From the NCBI GenBank assembly GCA_947302175.1, contig CAMYVB010000004.1, positions 38,692-102,691 on the forward strand: a stretch of DNA of 64,000 nt, read 5' to 3'. The translations under genes and the position numbers were made by a program. Shown one piece after another: positions 62,434-64,000 of this stretch; the first letter of the stretch is position 1, and each line of letters begins with the position of its first letter. Below the pieces are notes generated by a model, which did not search any database, was not told the DNA's origin, and worked only from the letters and a program-made list of their open reading frames with translations. This DNA comes from an uncultured Bacteroidales bacterium. GTDB lineage: Bacteria > Bacteroidota > Bacteroidia > Bacteroidales > UBA932.

Positions 62434-63762
62434 ATGAAACCCGCATTCGAGAAGCTCTTTGGATTTGATTCCAAACGCAATAGCGTTAAGACCGAGATAC
62501 TCGCAGGCCTTACCACCTTCCTCACGATGGCCTATATCCTGGCCGTCAACCCCGGTATTTTCAGCGCCCTCGACGGTATGCCCGGCGGCGCGGTATTTAC
62601 CGCCACCGCCCTTGCCGCCATCATCGGTACGCTCGTTATGGGTCTTCTCGCGAAGAAGCCTTTCGCCCTCGCTCCCGGTATGGGCCTTAACGCTTTCTTC
62701 GTCTTCACCGTCTGCCTCACCATGGGTTACAGCTGGCAGTTCGCTCTCACAGCTGTCCTGCTCGAAGGCATCATCTTCGTCATCCTGACCGTCACGAAGG
62801 TCCGCTCCTGGCTCATCAACGCCATTCCCGGCACCCTCAAGAAAGCCATAGGCGCAGGTATAGGTCTCTTTATCGCTTTCATCGGCTTGCAGAACGCCGG
62901 TATCATCGTCAACAACGACGCCACTCTCGTTTCCCTCGGCGCTATCACCAAGGGCAAGGCTCTCGTTGCCACGATAGGTCTTTTCGTCACTGCCGGTCTT
63001 GTGATGGCAAAGGTTCGCGGTGGCATGCTTTGGGGCATACTCATTACCGCCGCCATAGGCCTTTTCATAAAGGATCCCGCCACGGGCGCGACTGTGACCA
63101 CCCTTCCTACGAAGGTTGTTTCCCTGCCTGACAGTGTCGCTCCCATTTTCTGCCAGTTCGAGTGGAGCCAGGTGCTGAGCTGGGATATGCTCGCAGTGGT
63201 GTTCACCTTCCTCTTCATCGATATGTTCGATACCATGGGCACCATTATCGGCGTCCATCAGGGTGCAGGTCTTATCCAGAAGGGTAACGAGGAGATCCCC
63301 GGCGTGGAGAAGATGTTCCTTGCCGATTCCATCGCCACCATTTGCGGCGCTTGCCTCGGTACCAGCACCACGACGACTTATGTTGAGAGCGCTTCCGGCG
63401 TTGGCGAAGGCGGCCGCACCGGCCTTACCGCCGTTTCCGTGGCCTTCTTCTTCGCCCTGGCCCTGTTCCTGAGTCCCATTTTCCTCGCCATTCCCGGCGC
63501 AGCGACTGCTCCCGCCCTCATAATTGTCGGCGTGATGATGATGCCTTCCATCAAGACCATCCATTGGGAAGATTATTGCAAGGCCATTCCTGCATTCGTT
63601 ACCATTATCATGATGCCTCTTGCTTACTCGATTTCTGACGGCATACTTCTTGGCGTTATTTCTTACGTCATTACTCACGCCGTTGCGGGCAAGTTCAAGA
63701 ATATTTCGGTGACCATGTGGGTCCTTGCCGCCCTCTTCATCTGCAAATACATCTTCATCTAG
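62434..63762 (+). CDS. AzgA-type adenine/guanine/hypoxanthine permease
   Basis: Inner-membrane purine-base importer of the AzgA branch. The 442-residue protein begins MKPAFEKLFGFDSKRNSVKT, the usual AzgA start, and has TEILAGLTTFLTMAYILAVNP, LAPGMGLNAFFVFTVCL, FLFIDMFDTMGTIIGV and GTSTTTTYVESASGVGEGGRTGLT, all diagnostic. About 12-14 membrane segments are apparent. Which purine it prefers cannot be read from the sequence. It is the last gene of the operon, 34 bases before the insertion sequence end; no clear terminator is visible in between. Confidence 0.93.
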   Translation: MKPAFEKLFGFDSKRNSVKTEILAGLTTFLTMAYILAVNPGIFSALDGMPGGAVFTATALAAIIGTLVMGLLAKKPFALAPGMGLNAFFVFTVCLTMGYSWQFALTAVLLEGIIFVILTVTKVRSWLINAIPGTLKKAIGAGIGLFIAFIGLQNAGIIVNNDATLVSLGAITKGKALVATIGLFVTAGLVMAKVRGGMLWGILITAAIGLFIKDPATGATVTTLPTKVVSLPDSVAPIFCQFEWSQVLSWDMLAVVFTFLFIDMFDTMGTIIGVHQGAGLIQKGNEEIPGVEKMFLADSIATICGACLGTSTTTTYVESASGVGEGGRTGLTAVSVAFFFALALFLSPIFLAIPGAATAPALIIVGVMMMPSIKTIHWEDYCKAIPAFVTIIMMPLAYSISDGILLGVISYVITHAVAGKFKNISVTMWVLAALFICKYIFI

Positions 63763-63796
63763 CAGATAATACTACCGACAATAATCCCCGGCCAAA

Positions 63797-64000
63797 TGTG
63801 ATGTGACCCCCAAAAGTTGGACGGTTTAACATTAGTTACGAGGCCTTAGATTGGAACAGAGCTCGGTATTGCACCGGGCTCTTTCCTTTTAGCCTCAGTT
63901 TGATTCTATCGTTGTTGTAGTACCGGATGTATTCCCGGAGAGCTTTTTTGAACTGGTCGATAGAGTCCCACTCCTGCAAATATAGCAATTCATTTTTCAT
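63797..64000 (-). mobile_element. End of an IS3-family insertion sequence
   Basis: The window closes inside an IS. The outer end is near TGTGATGTGACCCCCAAAAG (63797 onwards), which resembles the terminal inverted repeat of IS150-type IS3 elements with its TGACCCCCAAAAGTT core. The transposase gene runs toward this end. The other end and any target duplication lie outside the window, so the exact boundary is not proved. Confidence 0.75.
63836..64000 (-). CDS. IS3-family transposase OrfB, C-terminal fragment
   Basis: Only the last 54 codons fall in the window. The frame stays open through the window edge and ends with TAA at 63836. It reads KNELLYLQEWDSIDQFKKAL, then EYIRYYNNDRIKLRLKGKSP and VQYR, the classic C-terminus of the IS3/IS150 DDE integrase-type transposase. 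The Met at 64000 is internal to a KNELLY-type motif and not a start. It is too short to be in the ORF track. Confidence 0.88.
   Translation of the reverse strand: MKNELLYLQEWDSIDQFKKALREYIRYYNNDRIKLRLKGKSPVQYRALFQSKAS

Overview
The window looks like a chromosomal segment of a GC-rich, gut-type member of the Bacteroidales. The evidence is a SusC/SusD pair, a Bacteroidetes-order division and cell-wall cluster, many lipoprotein signal peptides, and promoters of the TTTG-N19/20-TAnnTTTG type with little Shine-Dalgarno signal. A narrower placement (for example near uncultured Rikenellaceae-like lineages) is inference only.

Layout. (1) 2-12400, plus strand: a tight cell-wall and division cluster, murE (5' cut by the window edge)-mraY-murD-ftsW-murG-murC-ftsQ-ftsA-ftsZ, followed by gltX. 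(2) 12404-15897, minus: rpiB-truB and a large lipoprotein of unknown function with a glycosidase-like architecture. (3) 15987-22946: a secreted GH36 alpha-galactosidase on plus. On minus, an acyltransferase-fold protein that lacks its catalytic His, a GH20 hexosaminidase, and a secreted fusion of a C69 dipeptidase with a sialidase-like propeller. (4) 22947-24181: a 1.2-kb gene-poor island with a 264-bp tandem repeat, a strong small-RNA candidate with its own promoter and terminator, a possible gene remnant and a long hairpin. (5) 24182-51006: a pectin/polygalacturonate utilisation locus. A LacI-type regulator heads a run of twelve minus-strand genes with almost no gaps (lacI, kdgK, GH43, GH28, CE12-CE8, GH105, PL1, susC, susD, a SusE-position lipoprotein, uxaA, uxaB). 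It faces kduD-kduI-DUF4861-GH3 on plus. A palindromic LacI-type operator lies inside the kduD promoter between the two arms. (6) 51045-60182: GH2, a sialidase-like lipoprotein and a CE1-type esterase on minus; a GH78 rhamnosidase, an MTA/SAH deaminase and a GH123-like DUF4091 protein on plus. (7) 60221-63762: a nucleobase uptake operon (UraA-type permease, Tsx-like outer-membrane barrel, AzgA-type permease). (8) 63797-64000: the end of an IS3-family insertion sequence.

How the genes fit together. PL1, GH28, CE8/CE12 and GH43 would de-esterify and cut pectin, and the SusC/D complex would import oligosaccharides. GH105 frees unsaturated uronate, which KduI and KduD turn into 2-keto-3-deoxygluconate (KDG). 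UxaB and UxaA bring tagaturonate to KDG by the other branch, and KdgK phosphorylates it. Uronate isomerase (uxaC), KDPG aldolase (eda) and an inner-membrane transporter are not in the window.

Most unusual: the SusC of this locus carries a C-terminal OmpA-type peptidoglycan-binding domain on a Lys/Glu/Val-rich linker; a C69 peptidase is fused to a sialidase-like propeller; a structured small-RNA candidate lies beside a recently duplicated intergenic repeat; and FtsZ has an Asn in its GTP-binding glycine signature.
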